From the NCBI RefSeq assembly GCF_014805685.1, contig NC_060892.1, forward strand, positions 4,691,490 through 4,755,489: 64,000 bases of DNA. Reading direction: 5' to 3'. The notes beneath the pieces are model-generated. The model was not told where the DNA came from and made no database searches. It saw only the letters and a list, made by a program, of their open reading frames with translations. This DNA is from Silurus meridionalis. Its lineage: Eukaryota; Chordata; Actinopteri; Siluriformes; Siluridae. Of this stretch, positions 63,950 to 64,000 are shown piece by piece. The position numbers and the translations under genes are program-made. Positions within the stretch are counted from its first letter, which is position 1. Every line of letters begins with the position of its first letter.

Positions 63950-64000
<51 letters not shown>
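63071..64000. other. lonp1 3' UTR and flank
   Basis: No coding exon is seen. No canonical AATAAA stands out, so the 3' end of the transcript is not placed. The last 50 bases (63949-64000) are a TA microsatellite that runs off the window edge. Confidence 0.6.
63949..64000. repeat. (TA)n microsatellite, cut by the window edge
   Basis: Pure TA dinucleotides to the last base. Confidence 0.95.

Overview
The window is vertebrate nuclear DNA, most likely from a ray-finned (teleost) fish. Genes are split into many short exons with GT...AG introns. The proteins they encode are closest to vertebrate families. The non-coding DNA is AT-rich, full of dinucleotide and tetranucleotide microsatellites, and carries fish-type repeats: Tc1/mariner and hAT remnants, L2-like LINE tails and tRNA-derived SINEs. 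The species cannot be fixed from sequence alone.

Layout. (1) 2375-2675, minus: one internal exon of a GIPC-family PDZ adaptor; its other exons are not seen. (2) 2676-11000: gene-free and repeat-rich, with a 15-bp minisatellite split by a LINE tail, three LINE/SINE tails, a Tc1 transposase fragment and a hAT-like end. (3) 11596-25333, plus: a complete 12-exon GRAM-domain gene of the GRAMD2 group (373 aa), with a CpG- and CCAAT-rich promoter, a 9.3-kb first intron and a poly(A) signal at 27513. (4) 30306-33687, minus: a complete 4-exon lim2-type lens membrane protein (174 aa). (5) 33688-38203: gene-free, with a minisatellite of roughly 60-bp units. (6) 38204-49168, minus: a complete 21-exon ftsj3 (866 aa), an rRNA 2'-O-methyltransferase / ribosome-biogenesis factor. 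(7) 50289-63070, plus: an 18-exon lonp1 (mitochondrial Lon protease), head-to-head with ftsj3 across 1.1 kb. (8) 63071-64000: lonp1 3' flank, ending in a (TA)n microsatellite cut by the window edge.

The genes are unrelated housekeeping or tissue-specific genes, not a functional cluster. The possible exception is the divergent ftsj3/lonp1 pair, which may share regulatory DNA. Exon phases close perfectly in the GRAMD2-like gene, lim2 and ftsj3. In lonp1 every exon junction closes except inside exon 4, where the reading frame changes with no possible intron: one base appears to be missing. This is the most important anomaly in the window. I found no operon, CRISPR array, prokaryotic system or convincing new gene system; the remaining points of interest are repeat structures.
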